Positions 34,345 through 43,762 of a stretch of 64,000 nt of DNA are shown here, piece after piece. The notes beneath the pieces were generated by a model. It did no database searches, was not told the DNA's origin, and worked only from the letters and a program-made list of their open reading frames with translations. Position 1 is the first letter of the stretch. Every line of letters starts with the position of its first letter. Origin of the DNA: Bacteroidaceae bacterium (lineage in GTDB: Bacteria > Bacteroidota > Bacteroidia > Bacteroidales > Bacteroidaceae); NCBI GenBank assembly GCA_024688885.1, contig JAILDV010000010.1:1-64000 (forward strand), in the 5' to 3' direction. Position numbers and translations under genes: made by a program.

Positions 34345-35037
34345 CTACCCTATTCCCAATGTGAGGGAGAAGATGAGGACGCAGATGTAGTTGAAGAAGA
34401 TGATGGTCATGAAGGTGTCCATGTCGCTCTTCATGTAGCCGGTGGAAGTGAATTGTTCGGAGATGAGGGCTTTCCTGCAGACACGGGGATGGACAAAGCG
34501 TTCCATGAGCCAATAGAAGAGGGTGCCGAGGAAGGCTCCCACGAGGAAGCCTACAGAGACATCGCCCAGATAGTGGACTCCGAGATAGAGACGGGTGAAG
34601 GTGGTGGTGAGTGACCAGAAGAAGAGGGTGAAGGTCACTTTGGGGCTACGGAAAAGCCACGAGAGAAACACAGCCATGCACATGGTGTTGCAGGCATGAC
34701 CTGAGAAGAATCCGAATCGCCCTCCACGGTAGTTGCGCACCACATCGACCAGATACATGAGTTGAGGGTCTTGGGTGGGACGCCAACGCTCAACCATAGG
34801 TTTGACAATGCCCGAACAGATGCGGTCTGCCACAAAGATGAGCAGAGCTATGGTGACATAGACCATCACTGCCTCTTTCCAAGTGTTGTTCTTGAAGATG
34901 ATGATGAGCAACGTGATGATGACCAACGTCCATGAGAAGGTGTTGGTGACAGTGTACATCAGGTTGTCCCAAAAGAGGCTGTCACTGCCATTGATGGCAA
35001 GCGTGAGCTGATGGTCAAGTTCGTTGAGTTCGTGCAT
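34345..35037 (-). CDS. PAP2-family phosphatase
   Basis: A 230-residue membrane protein from ATG at 35037 (MHELNELDHQLTLAING); upstream codons are just translated junction repeat. The three catalytic motifs are KPMVERWRP, FSGH and TRLYLGVHYLGD, with five to six transmembrane helices. Such enzymes dephosphorylate lipid phosphates such as undecaprenyl pyrophosphate or lipid A 1-phosphate at the periplasmic face. It follows batE after a low-complexity repeat tract. Confidence 0.9.
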   Translation of the reverse strand: MHELNELDHQLTLAINGSDSLFWDNLMYTVTNTFSWTLVIITLLIIIFKNNTWKEAVMVYVTIALLIFVADRICSGIVKPMVERWRPTQDPQLMYLVDVVRNYRGGRFGFFSGHACNTMCMAVFLSWLFRSPKVTFTLFFWSLTTTFTRLYLGVHYLGDVSVGFLVGAFLGTLFYWLMERFVHPRVCRKALISEQFTSTGYMKSDMDTFMTIIFFNYICVLIFSLTLGIG

Positions 35038-35108
35038 TAAGAGAGTTGACAGTTGACAGTTGACAATTGACAATTGACAGTTGACAATTGAGAGTTGAGA
35101 GTTGAGAG
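35038..35108. repeat. GTTGACAGTTGACAATTGAC junction repeat
   Basis: Tandem copies of 8-10-bp units (GTTGACA, ATTGACA, GTTGAGA) separate batE and the PAP2 gene. A similar tract in the opposite orientation is at 46775-46820. Confidence 0.7.
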
Positions 35109-35861
35109 TTAGATGATTTCGAGGGTGCTGACGGGTACCCAGCCCTGTTTGCCTTCTTCGAATTTCACTTCGAGCCATTCCTTCATCGAGCCGTCGAGTA
35201 TCTCGACTTTAGAGCCTTCGTGGATGAGGAAGAGGTCGGTGCTGGTTTCGCTGGGTGAACTTTTCACAGTGACTGAGGGTGCCATGATGATGGCGGTGTC
35301 GCGGTGAGTGAGGTCGGCATGCTGGGAGAGGGCTGCCAAGTTGGCGATGATGACGATGACGAGCATTGCCATAGCGCCATAGATGCCTATCTTGCGAAGC
35401 GTGAGCTGCGACATGAAGACATAGAGCAACACGCCCACGAGCATGAGGACAAAGGCGGTGATGCCCAAGATGGTCCATGCATTGATGCTCATGCAGTTGG
35501 TGAGGTCGCGCCACCATGTGACGAAGAACATCTCGGAGGGGGGCACCACTTTGTCGATGGTCTTGCCACGCGCCAGAGCGAGGTTGGCACGGATGTCGGC
35601 ATCACCAGGGTCGAGCAGGAAGGCACGTTCGTAGTTGAGGACAGCGAGGGGTATCTCGTCCATCTTGTAGTAGCAGTTGCCAAGGTTGTAATAGACTTCG
35701 GATGCCACACCTTCGTTCTTCAACACAGCTTCGTAAGCCTCTGCTGCATCACGGTACTGCTCCTTCTCATAGAGGGCGTCGGCTTGTGTCTTGGTGGCTG
35801 CGAACGCTATGCTTAATGATAAATGAAACAGGATAAATGATAATGTCAGTATCTTTCTCAT
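35109..35861 (-). CDS. batE: Aerotolerance protein BatE (TPR and SH3-like)
   Basis: A 250-residue protein with signal peptide, two tetratricopeptide repeats (about 25-95: ADALYEKEQYRDAAEAYEAV, EVYYNLGNCYYKMDEIPLAV), two transmembrane helices (about 130-175) and a C-terminal SH3-like domain (VTVKSSPSETSTDLFLIHEG). BatE is part of the Bat complex associated with oxygen tolerance in Bacteroides. Its start overlaps the stop of batD by 4 bp. Confidence 0.88.
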   Translation of the reverse strand: MRKILTLSFILFHLSLSIAFAATKTQADALYEKEQYRDAAEAYEAVLKNEGVASEVYYNLGNCYYKMDEIPLAVLNYERAFLLDPGDADIRANLALARGKTIDKVVPPSEMFFVTWWRDLTNCMSINAWTILGITAFVLMLVGVLLYVFMSQLTLRKIGIYGAMAMLVIVIIANLAALSQHADLTHRDTAIIMAPSVTVKSSPSETSTDLFLIHEGSKVEILDGSMKEWLEVKFEEGKQGWVPVSTLEII

Positions 35862-37702
35862 AGGTTGTCCTCCATTTTACTGATAGCACTAATGGCGCTG
35901 TTATACACATTCTCCATGTTCTCATTCACATCGCCTGGTGCATAGCGTGCAAACTCGCAGTCGTTGAGCACCTTCATGAACTGCTGTATCTGTTCGTCGG
36001 GCACTTGACGGGAAGTGAGCGACTGCTCGATGTTCTCCTTGTTCAAGGATTCTTGCGACATGTTGAACTTGTCGCCCACGTAGCCCCAGAGGGCACGGAG
36101 CACTTCGTCATAGAACTTGCCCGTGTCATGTGCATCGAGCAGTTTCTTGGCGGTCTTCATGCGCTTGAGTGCCACTTTGTTGGCTTTCTTGCCTCGCAGA
36201 TGAGCCACGTTGGCATTGGCTTTCATCTGCTTACGTCCGAGCACCATCGCGATGATGAAGAGCAGGAGCGGGAGGATGTATGCCGCCCAACATTTCCACG
36301 TGCCAAAGAAGGTGTCGCCCGGCTGATGCAAATCCACATCACCCTTCTTGATGAAACGGATGTCCTGATTGAGCTGCTGCACATCCTGCTGCTGTCCGCT
36401 GTAGTTGGACACGCTCTGACCAGCCCCACCCTTACCTTTGTTCACTTTCAGCGTGTAAGCCTCAGTCTTGATGGTCTTGTAGGAACGGGATTCGGTGTCG
36501 AAATAGATGAATTCGGAAGCAGGTATCTCGTAGGTGCCAGGATGACGAGGCACGAAAAGGTATTCAAAATCTTTGCTGCCCGACAAGCCCGTACGGGTGA
36601 GCTGGAAGTTGTCGTTCACCTTGGCGTCGTAAGTCTCAAAGTCTTTGGGGAACTGCACCTCTGGTGTGGAGATAAGTTTCATGTTGCCACTACCCTGCAC
36701 ACTGATTTTCAGCGTGACAGCCTCGTTGGCATCCACTTCCTTAGTGCTGATGCTTGACGATACGGAGAACCTGCCCACAGCGCCTGAGAATCCTTCGGGT
36801 TTGTTGGGAAGCGGAGACACATTGATGGTGAGGGTTGGCGTGGTGATTTTACGCTTCACCTCGGAATAGCCGCTCTGTCCATTGAAGAAAGCTTCGATGG
36901 GGTCGAGATTTCGGTTGCGGGTGATGACCACACCCTCGTAGGTGATGGATGGGATGGTCAGCTTGCCCGACTTCTGAGGGAAGAGGAGATACTGGCTCCA
37001 TGTCACTGTGCGGTAGTTGCGCCCGTTGTATTGCTCAATGGAGAACTCTTTCGTGCGTGGCAGAGGAATTTCCTGAATCTGGAAGCCATCAAGTGTGGGC
37101 AGTTTTCCATCCAACTGAGTCAAGTCAACCAACGTGTAAATCTTGTAAGTGAGCAAAATGGCTTCCTGCTCATGAACAGAGGTGCGTGATGCAGTAGCCG
37201 TCATGAAGAGGTCTTTGGCAGAGATGTTGGAAGATGATGCGGAAGGAGCGGAGGATGATTGACCACCACCATAATTGCCGCCGCCATTGGAACTTCCGCC
37301 ATTGGAAGAGCCTCCTGCGCCACCAGACAGAACTCTGACTTGCACAGGCTTTGACTTCACCGTCTTGCCGTCCACCTGCACGCTGGCACTGCCAATGGTG
37401 AAGGTGCCGGAATTCCCAGCAAGGAGCACATAGGTGTAGATAATGCTGCTGCTTTGCGAGGTGCGCCCGTTAATCATCTGGAAACTGCTCTGCGAAGAGG
37501 TGGCAGGACCATAAATCACTTCAAAGCCCTTGAAATCGGGAGCACTGAAATGAGACACATTCTGCGTGTTGACCGTAAACTGCACACGAAACTTTCCACC
37601 CACTTCGACAGTGGAAGGTGCAGAGACACGGAGTGACACCTCGTCAGCAAATGCGCTGACCGAGAATGCCACCAATATCAGTATATGTAATAGCCGTTTC
37701 AT
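35858..37702 (-). CDS. batD: BatD family protein
   Basis: A 614-residue protein from ATG at 37702 (MKRLLHILILVAFSVSAFA, a signal peptide). The large periplasmic part is made of beta-sandwich domains (VEVGGKFRVQFTVNTQNVSHF opening, later ANEAVTLKISVQGSGNMKLI), with a Gly/Ser/Asn-rich linker around residues 140-165. A transmembrane helix (AAYILPLLLFIIAMVLG, about 455-470) and a cytoplasmic tail follow. BatD probably scaffolds the VWA proteins BatA and BatB at the membrane. Confidence 0.9.
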   Translation of the reverse strand: MKRLLHILILVAFSVSAFADEVSLRVSAPSTVEVGGKFRVQFTVNTQNVSHFSAPDFKGFEVIYGPATSSQSSFQMINGRTSQSSSIIYTYVLLAGNSGTFTIGSASVQVDGKTVKSKPVQVRVLSGGAGGSSNGGSSNGGGNYGGGQSSSAPSASSSNISAKDLFMTATASRTSVHEQEAILLTYKIYTLVDLTQLDGKLPTLDGFQIQEIPLPRTKEFSIEQYNGRNYRTVTWSQYLLFPQKSGKLTIPSITYEGVVITRNRNLDPIEAFFNGQSGYSEVKRKITTPTLTINVSPLPNKPEGFSGAVGRFSVSSSISTKEVDANEAVTLKISVQGSGNMKLISTPEVQFPKDFETYDAKVNDNFQLTRTGLSGSKDFEYLFVPRHPGTYEIPASEFIYFDTESRSYKTIKTEAYTLKVNKGKGGAGQSVSNYSGQQQDVQQLNQDIRFIKKGDVDLHQPGDTFFGTWKCWAAYILPLLLFIIAMVLGRKQMKANANVAHLRGKKANKVALKRMKTAKKLLDAHDTGKFYDEVLRALWGYVGDKFNMSQESLNKENIEQSLTSRQVPDEQIQQFMKVLNDCEFARYAPGDVNENMENVYNSAISAISKMEDNL

Positions 37703-37733
37703 TGACATTTCACATTTTACTTCATCCATTAAA

Positions 37734-38495
37734 CTACCAGTCTTTTTCAAGGCTTCGACGTCTATTATTCTGATTCTTGTTGACCTTGCGCTGAACGCCC
37801 TTCTCGTCTTGCTGGGCAGAATTGAGGAGCTGTTCGGCAGCCTGGTCACTCATATCATCTTTTTTCTGCTGAGGCTGAGGTTGCTGCTGTTGTTGCTGCT
37901 TCTTGTCCTCATCCTTCTTCTGCTGGTCTTGCTTTTGCTGGTCTTGTTTCTGCTGTTGCTGCTGGTCTTGCTTGTCCTTGTTCTTGTCGTCGTCACCACC
38001 GCCACCATTCTGATTCTGCTGGTCTTGGCTCTTCTTCAGCTGATGCTGAGCCATGGCAAGATTGTAGCGGGTTTCATCATCGTTGGGATTGCAACGCAGG
38101 GAACTCTTGTAGAACTCAACAGCACGTTGGAAGGCTGCAACTGCATTACCCCCCTGCTGGCGACTGGCAGCCATGCCCTGTGCATACCAGATATTGCCAC
38201 AGTTGTGATAGTTGCGGGCCTTGCGCAGAGGGTCATTCGTACCAATGGAATCTGCTTTTTTATAATTCTCGAAAGCGGTGGAGTCTTTCATCTGCATCAC
38301 GTAGGCGTTGCCAAGATTGTAATAGCCCTCGAAGGTGGGGTCTTTGGCAATGGACTTCAGATACATCGTCTCCGCTTTGTCATATTGCTTCTCACGATAC
38401 GCCTTGTTGCCCATGCGAATGAAGTCGCGGGCACTCTGCGCCATCATCGGCAACATGAACATCATCAGTAATATGCTAAATACCAGTCTCTTCAT
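37734..38495 (-). CDS. batC: BatC tetratricopeptide protein
   Basis: A 253-residue protein from ATG at 38495 with signal peptide MKRLVFSILLMMFMLPMMA. It has three TPR-like repeats (about 25-150: GNKAYREKQYDKAETMYLKS, GYYNLGNAYVMQMKDSTAF, DETRYNLAMAQHQLKK) followed by a long Gln/Lys/Asp-rich low-complexity tail and a short conserved-looking end containing AAEQLLNSAQQDE. It begins 1 bp after batB ends and is part of the Bat operon. Confidence 0.88.
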   Translation of the reverse strand: MKRLVFSILLMMFMLPMMAQSARDFIRMGNKAYREKQYDKAETMYLKSIAKDPTFEGYYNLGNAYVMQMKDSTAFENYKKADSIGTNDPLRKARNYHNCGNIWYAQGMAASRQQGGNAVAAFQRAVEFYKSSLRCNPNDDETRYNLAMAQHQLKKSQDQQNQNGGGGDDDKNKDKQDQQQQQKQDQQKQDQQKKDEDKKQQQQQQPQPQQKKDDMSDQAAEQLLNSAQQDEKGVQRKVNKNQNNRRRSLEKDW

Positions 38496-38496
38496 C

Positions 38497-39519
38497 TCAC
38501 TTGAAAAGTTTGAACTTCGTGAACAAATGATTCTTTCTCTCCATGATGCAGAGTTCCACCACCAGCACGATGAACAGCAGCAAGGCAACTGCCACGAACT
38601 GCTCGTCATATTCGGAGTACATCGACTGGGATATGTCTTCTTTCTGCATCTTCTCTATCTCTTTTTCCAGCAATGATTGTGCCAGGTTGGTCTGATCAAC
38701 ATGGATATACATACCACCACCTGTCTGAGCGATGTTCTTACCAATCTGCTCGTTGAGCTTGGTGGTCACCACATTGCCGGAGAGGTCTTGCTTGAAACTA
38801 CCGTCACCCATCGGGATAGGTCCACCTTGCTCTGTTCCCACCGAGAGAACAAAGATTTGAATGCCTTCTTTCCGTGCTTCCTTGGCTGCCTCGATGGCTC
38901 CATCTTCATTGTCTTCAGCATCAGTGATGAGAATGAGCGCACGTCCCACATTGACATTTTCCTTCTTGGAGAATCCTGCTGTGGCACGGGTGATTGCCTC
39001 TGCCACATTGGTACCCTGAATGGAGATGGTGGCAGGATTGAGCTGGTCGAGGAACATCTTGGCTGAGACGTAGTCGCTGGTCATGGGCAACAAGGTGATG
39101 GCACTTCCAGCAAATGCCACAAGCCCCACTTTGTCTTCGTCAAACTGCTCGATGAGTTTGCTGACTATCATCTTAGACTTGTCCAAGCGGCTGGGACTTA
39201 CATCCTGACAGAGCATGGAGTTGGACACATCGACAGCAATCGCCACCTCAATGCCCGAACGCTTCACCTCTTCATTTCGTGTGCCAAACTGAGGACGTGC
39301 CAATACCACCGAAAGCAATCCCACCGCCAACATCATCAGGGCAAACTTGATGTGACGACGTATGGGAGAGACATCGGGCATGAGGCTACGCATCAGCTCG
39401 GGGTCACCAAACATCTTGATTTGCTTCTTCATCCTGTACTGCACCAGCACGTAGATGGCTGTGAAGACAGGAATGAGAATCAACAGATATAAATATATAG
39501 GACTTGCAAATCTAAACAC
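38497..39519 (-). CDS. batB: BatB VWA-domain membrane protein
   Basis: A 340-residue protein with two N-terminal transmembrane helices (about 7-25 and 57-77), a von Willebrand A domain (about 90-290, MIDAS DVSNSM, with ILITDAEDNEDG) and a C-terminal helix (EQFVAVALLLFIVLVVELCI). Operon partner of batA. These proteins are implicated in aerotolerance and envelope integrity. Confidence 0.92.
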   Translation of the reverse strand: MFRFASPIYLYLLILIPVFTAIYVLVQYRMKKQIKMFGDPELMRSLMPDVSPIRRHIKFALMMLAVGLLSVVLARPQFGTRNEEVKRSGIEVAIAVDVSNSMLCQDVSPSRLDKSKMIVSKLIEQFDEDKVGLVAFAGSAITLLPMTSDYVSAKMFLDQLNPATISIQGTNVAEAITRATAGFSKKENVNVGRALILITDAEDNEDGAIEAAKEARKEGIQIFVLSVGTEQGGPIPMGDGSFKQDLSGNVVTTKLNEQIGKNIAQTGGGMYIHVDQTNLAQSLLEKEIEKMQKEDISQSMYSEYDEQFVAVALLLFIVLVVELCIMERKNHLFTKFKLFK

Positions 39520-39559
39520 TTTAGTAATTTACTATTTTGACAATTTACAATTTACCATT

Positions 39560-40549
39560 TTAGGGTAATCTCTTCAGCACCACGGTTCTCAAGAGAATCT
39601 CCAAAAGAAGAACCACCAGCGCAGCAATGGCGAAGGGTTGATAAAGCTCCCCACGACGGCTGAACTGCTTGACATTGAATTTGGTGCGTTCCATCTTGTC
39701 GATGTCCTGATAGATGGCGTCAAGTTCCGCGTTCTTTTGTGCACGGAAATACTGACCACCTGTCTCGGTGGAGATTTTCGTCATGGTCTCTTCGTCTATC
39801 TCCACAGGCAACATCGCCGTGCCACCTGTCGGTAGTGGATAAGGAGCCATACCGTTGCGTCCAATACCAATGGCATAGATTCGGATGCCGTATTTCTTGG
39901 CAATCTCAGCTGCTGTCTGCGGAGAGATATTGCCTGAGTTGTTCACACCATCTGTCAGGAGGATGATGACCTTCGACTTTGCCTGACTCTCTTTCAAACG
40001 GAGAATGGCGTTCATGATACCATCACCAATGGCTGTACCATCGTCGATGACGCCACGTAGCGCCATGTTGCAATCCACACTGTTGTAGAGATTCATCAGC
40101 ACGGCGTGGTCGGTGGTCAATGGGCATTGTGTATAAGCCTCTCCTGCAAACATCGTCAAACCCATATTGTCGTTCGGACGCTTCTCGATGAATCTCTGTG
40201 CTATCTCCTTCAACGCTTCCACACGATTGGGCTTGAAGTCTTGTGCCAACATGGATGTGGACACATCGACTGCCAACATGATGTCAATACCCTCCACATC
40301 GGTGTTGCTCCAAGAGTGTTTGCTCTGTGGACGCGCCAAGATGCACACCACCAGCGAAATCAGGATGAGCCGCAAGAGGAAAGGCATGTGCATCAGGTAA
40401 AGACGGAATGTCTTGGGCGCCTTCACGTACTTGGTGGTGTCGGGCACCTTCAGCGATGGCAGACTCTGCTTGAACCGCATGACATACCACACGATGTAAG
40501 GCACGAGCACCAACAGCAACAGGAAGAATAAAGGATTCTTAAATTCCAT
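39560..40549 (-). CDS. batA: BatA VWA-domain membrane protein
   Basis: A 329-residue protein of the same layout as BatB: N-terminal helices (PLFFLLLLVLVPYIVWYV, about 6-23), a VWA domain with MIDAS DVSTSMLAQDF and the site VIILLTDGVNNSG, and a C-terminal helix. It lies between the BatD-like 359-residue gene and batB. Confidence 0.93.
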   Translation of the reverse strand: MEFKNPLFFLLLLVLVPYIVWYVMRFKQSLPSLKVPDTTKYVKAPKTFRLYLMHMPFLLRLILISLVVCILARPQSKHSWSNTDVEGIDIMLAVDVSTSMLAQDFKPNRVEALKEIAQRFIEKRPNDNMGLTMFAGEAYTQCPLTTDHAVLMNLYNSVDCNMALRGVIDDGTAIGDGIMNAILRLKESQAKSKVIILLTDGVNNSGNISPQTAAEIAKKYGIRIYAIGIGRNGMAPYPLPTGGTAMLPVEIDEETMTKISTETGGQYFRAQKNAELDAIYQDIDKMERTKFNVKQFSRRGELYQPFAIAALVVLLLEILLRTVVLKRLP

Positions 40550-40589
40550 CTTATATTATCTCTTATCTCTAAACTGTCAACTTTCAACG

Positions 40590-41669
40590 CTACAAAGTCA
40601 ACATGTAAATTCTATAACCTATAAATACCAGCACTCCCAGCAGCACGAGACCTGCCACAATAATGGAACCGATGAGTGTCCATTTGGCAATCTTCGAACG
40701 CTTCTCTTCCACTACAATCACTTCGGGTTGTGGCTTCTGTTCTGGCTCTTCCAACTTAGTCTGGTTGATGTACTCGATTGCACTCACCAAGTTGCGGTCA
40801 TTCTCATTGATGAGGGTGCTGTATTTGGCAAACTTCACGAGGTCTGCCGTCTGGAAGAGTTCACGAAGCTCATTGATGGCTTCCTCGTCATTGACCTCCT
40901 GCAAGTGCTGGATAATCTCGTCGGAAGTCATCTCCATCGCATTGAAGCCATAGCGCTCCTTGATGTAGTTGCGCAGCGTGTCGGTCAACTGCGTGTAGTA
41001 TTCCTTCGAGTCTTCGCTCTGCCACATCTTCTCCTCCTTAATCTGCTCAATCTTCTGCATCGCCACCTTGTGAGGGGGTTGACGCTTCTTGTTGCGGATG
41101 CGTCGGATGATTGGTTTGTTGGTCTTCAGACGATAAATCACATAGCCCAACAGACCACCGATGAGCAAGGCTAAGACACAGAACCAGATGACTTCACGCC
41201 ACTCTGCCCAGTCGAAGGGCGGTGCCAGTTCCTCTTTGATGCCATAGATGCTGTCGCCATGCAGGGTGTCAATCTCAAAGGTCAGCACCTTCAACGCCAA
41301 ACGCTTCGATGAATAGTCCTTGCCGTCCACCTTCACGTTCATCTCTGGCATCAAATAGAGCGCTGAATCGAACGAGGTGAAGTAGTAACGACGGGTAAGC
41401 GCCATACGCTTTCCATCGTTCAAAAGACTGGTGTCGGTCTTCTCTGCATGAACAAACTCAATACCTGGAGCCACCTGCTGCAGGGAATCCCATTCAGGCA
41501 GTTCCACGTTTGATTTGGCATCAGCACTCACCTCCAAAGTCATGCCTATGCGCTGACCAATGAAGATGCCTGCCGAGTCTAATTTTGCTTCCACTGTCAC
41601 TTGAGCATTTGCTTTTGCAAAACCAAGCAAACAACAGATTATCAATATTATATTCTTCAATATTCTCAT
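40590..41669 (-). CDS. Conserved Bat-operon membrane protein
   Basis: A 359-residue protein with a signal peptide (MRILKNIILIICCLLGFAKANA). The N-terminal periplasmic part is BatD-like (VEAKLDSAGIFIGQRIGMTL). A transmembrane helix (about 160-180), a cytoplasmic basic and helical region (RRIRNKKRQPPHKVAMQKIE) and a second helix near the C-terminus follow. In Bacteroides the gene between the DUF58 protein and batA has this layout. Function not defined; probably a structural partner. Confidence 0.82.
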   Translation of the reverse strand: MRILKNIILIICCLLGFAKANAQVTVEAKLDSAGIFIGQRIGMTLEVSADAKSNVELPEWDSLQQVAPGIEFVHAEKTDTSLLNDGKRMALTRRYYFTSFDSALYLMPEMNVKVDGKDYSSKRLALKVLTFEIDTLHGDSIYGIKEELAPPFDWAEWREVIWFCVLALLIGGLLGYVIYRLKTNKPIIRRIRNKKRQPPHKVAMQKIEQIKEEKMWQSEDSKEYYTQLTDTLRNYIKERYGFNAMEMTSDEIIQHLQEVNDEEAINELRELFQTADLVKFAKYSTLINENDRNLVSAIEYINQTKLEEPEQKPQPEVIVVEEKRSKIAKWTLIGSIIVAGLVLLGVLVFIGYRIYMLTL

Positions 41670-41703
41670 TCTAAAACTTCTTACCTCTCAACGCCAACCT
41701 TTA

Positions 41704-42573
41704 TCAACTTCTTCTTCTGAACAGATTCATCAAGGCCTTCACATAGTCCTCATCTGTCCTGACAGAAACATGGTCAATGTTTGACTTAGTGAAGGCATTT
41801 TTCAACCATCCCTGATGACTCACCCACCACTCATGATGCGCACGACGCACGGCACTGGAAGATGTGTCGATGAAGGTTTCCCCGCCCGTCTCCGCATCCA
41901 GCATCTTCACGATTCCCACATCAGGCAATTCCACCATTCGGCGGTCGTAAATCTGCAAAGCCACCACATCGTGACGGCTATTGGCTATGGTCAACTGATT
42001 CTTGTAGTCTTTCTGGTCGAAGAAGTCGCTCAGAAGGAACACCGTGCAACGTTTCTTGATGGCGTTGGTCATGAACTCCACCGCTTGCCCCACATCGGTC
42101 TTCTGACTTTCGGGTTGGAAGGTGAGCAGTTCCCTGATGATAAAGAGGATGTGCTTCCTGCCCTTCTTCGGAGGGATGAACTTCTCCACCTTGTCGGAAA
42201 AGAAGATGACGCCAATCTTGTCGTTGTTTTGAATGGCAGAAAACGCCAAAGTGGCTGCAATCTCGGTGAGCAACTGACGCTTCGACTGGGTTTGTGTACC
42301 GAAATCCAAAGAGCCCGACACGTCGACCAGCAACATCACCGTCAACTCACGTTCCTCTTCAAAGACCTTCACAAAAGGTTTGCCGAAACGGGCAGTCACA
42401 TTCCAGTCGATGTCGCGAACATCATCACCATACTGATATTCGCGCACCTCGCTGAATGCCATACCCCTACCCTTGAAGGCTGAGTGATATTCGCCTGCAA
42501 AGATATTGTTCGAGAGCCCTTTGGTCTTGATCTCGATTTTCCTGACCTTCTGTAACAGTTCTTCGGTTTCCAT
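41704..42573 (-). CDS. DUF58 protein
   Basis: A 289-residue soluble protein. DUF58 hallmark GEYHSAFKGRGMAFSEVREY and GDDVRDIDWNVTARFGKPFVK occur at about 27-75; a degenerate VWA-like region follows with LLVDVSGSLDF and VFLLSDFFDQ. Its start codon shares a base with the moxR stop. MoxR-DUF58-Bat modules are thought to act together in protein assembly or envelope maintenance. Confidence 0.92.
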   Translation of the reverse strand: METEELLQKVRKIEIKTKGLSNNIFAGEYHSAFKGRGMAFSEVREYQYGDDVRDIDWNVTARFGKPFVKVFEEERELTVMLLVDVSGSLDFGTQTQSKRQLLTEIAATLAFSAIQNNDKIGVIFFSDKVEKFIPPKKGRKHILFIIRELLTFQPESQKTDVGQAVEFMTNAIKKRCTVFLLSDFFDQKDYKNQLTIANSRHDVVALQIYDRRMVELPDVGIVKMLDAETGGETFIDTSSSAVRRAHHEWWVSHQGWLKNAFTKSNIDHVSVRTDEDYVKALMNLFRRRS

Positions 42574-43568
42574 TATGGAACTTCAACCTTATTCAAAATC
42601 TTACTGATGATTTCCTCGCTGGTCACGTTACTTGCCTCAGCCTCGTAGGTGAGACCGATGCGATGACGAAGCACATCTTGAGCCACAGCACGCACATCCT
42701 CAGGGATGACGTAACCACGATGCTTGATAAAGGCATAACTGCGGGCAGCCAATGCCAGATTGATGGAAGCACGTGGAGAACCGCCAAAGCCAATCAAGCC
42801 CTTCAGCTCCTTGAGGTTGTACTTGTCAGGATAACGGGTGGCAAACACGATGTCGGCTATATACTGCTCAATCTTCTCATCAAGATAGACTTCACGCACC
42901 ACCTTACGGGCATCCTCAATCTCCTGAGTGCCCATCACAGGACGGATGTCCAGTTTCTCCTGCTTGATGTTCTGACGGATGATGGCTTTCTCTTCCTCCA
43001 GACGAGGATAGTCGATGACCACCTTCAGCATGAAACGGTCAACCTGAGCCTCTGGCAGCGGATAGGTACCCTCCTGCTCGATGGGGTTCTGCGTAGCCAA
43101 CACAAGGAATGGCTTGGGCAGTTCGTAAGTCTGTGTGGAAATGGTCACCTGACGCTCCTGCATGGCTTCGAGCAAAGCACTCTGCACCTTGGCTGGAGCA
43201 CGGTTGATTTCATCTGCCAAAATGAAGTTGGCAAAGATAGGACCCTTCTTTGCCTTGAACTCGCCATCCTTCTGCGAATAAATCATGGTACCGATGACAT
43301 CGGCAGGCAACAAGTCGGGTGTGAACTGGATGCGTGAGAACTGCGCATCAATCAGCGATGCCAAGGTTTTGATGGCCTTTGTCTTGGCAAGACCGGGCAC
43401 ACCTTCGAGCAATACGTGTCCATCAGAAAGAAGTCCCAGCAAAAGGGACTCCACCAGATGTTTCTGTCCGATGATGGCTTGATCCATGCCTGTCATCAGG
43501 TTCGTCACAAACGCCGAGTGGCGTTCAATCTTCTCGTTTAATTCTCTAATGTCAATAGCTTCTGCCAT
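42573..43568 (-). CDS. MoxR-family AAA+ ATPase
   Basis: A 331-residue ATPase. Motifs: VLLEGVPGLAKTKAI (Walker A variant), FILADEINRAPAKVQSALLE (Walker B and sensor region) and ATQNPIEQEGTYPLPEAQVD. First gene of the leftward moxR-DUF58-bat operon. A TAACTTTG -7 box occurs at plus 43598-43605 on the minus strand, but the -33 element is weak. Confidence 0.95.
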   Translation of the reverse strand: MAEAIDIRELNEKIERHSAFVTNLMTGMDQAIIGQKHLVESLLLGLLSDGHVLLEGVPGLAKTKAIKTLASLIDAQFSRIQFTPDLLPADVIGTMIYSQKDGEFKAKKGPIFANFILADEINRAPAKVQSALLEAMQERQVTISTQTYELPKPFLVLATQNPIEQEGTYPLPEAQVDRFMLKVVIDYPRLEEEKAIIRQNIKQEKLDIRPVMGTQEIEDARKVVREVYLDEKIEQYIADIVFATRYPDKYNLKELKGLIGFGGSPRASINLALAARSYAFIKHRGYVIPEDVRAVAQDVLRHRIGLTYEAEASNVTSEEIISKILNKVEVP

Positions 43569-43702
43569 AACTGCGATGTTTTTTACCTTTTCTTATGCAA
43601 AGTTACGCCATTCTACCCACATCTGCACCTTTCCAAGTATTAAAAAACCTTGCATTTAAGAATAGTTAACCGATAAAGGCATAAGAATATAGGCATCAAA
43701 AG

Positions 43703-43738
43703 AAAGCCAACCGCAACACGAGGGCTACGGCTGGCTTT
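43703..43738 (-). terminator. Terminator of the HU-LysM gene
   Basis: AAAGCCA at 43703-43709 pairs with TGGCTTT at 43732-43738, with an inner CG/CG extension; on the minus strand TCTTTTGATG follows. Confidence 0.65.
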
Positions 43739-43762
43739 TATTGTGAATGAGATGAAGCACTT

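Noticed and set aside
37566-38471. 301-codon frame with long Leu runs opposite batC
   Set aside because: It is the antisense of the Gln/Lys-rich tail of batC, which yields Leu-rich nonsense.
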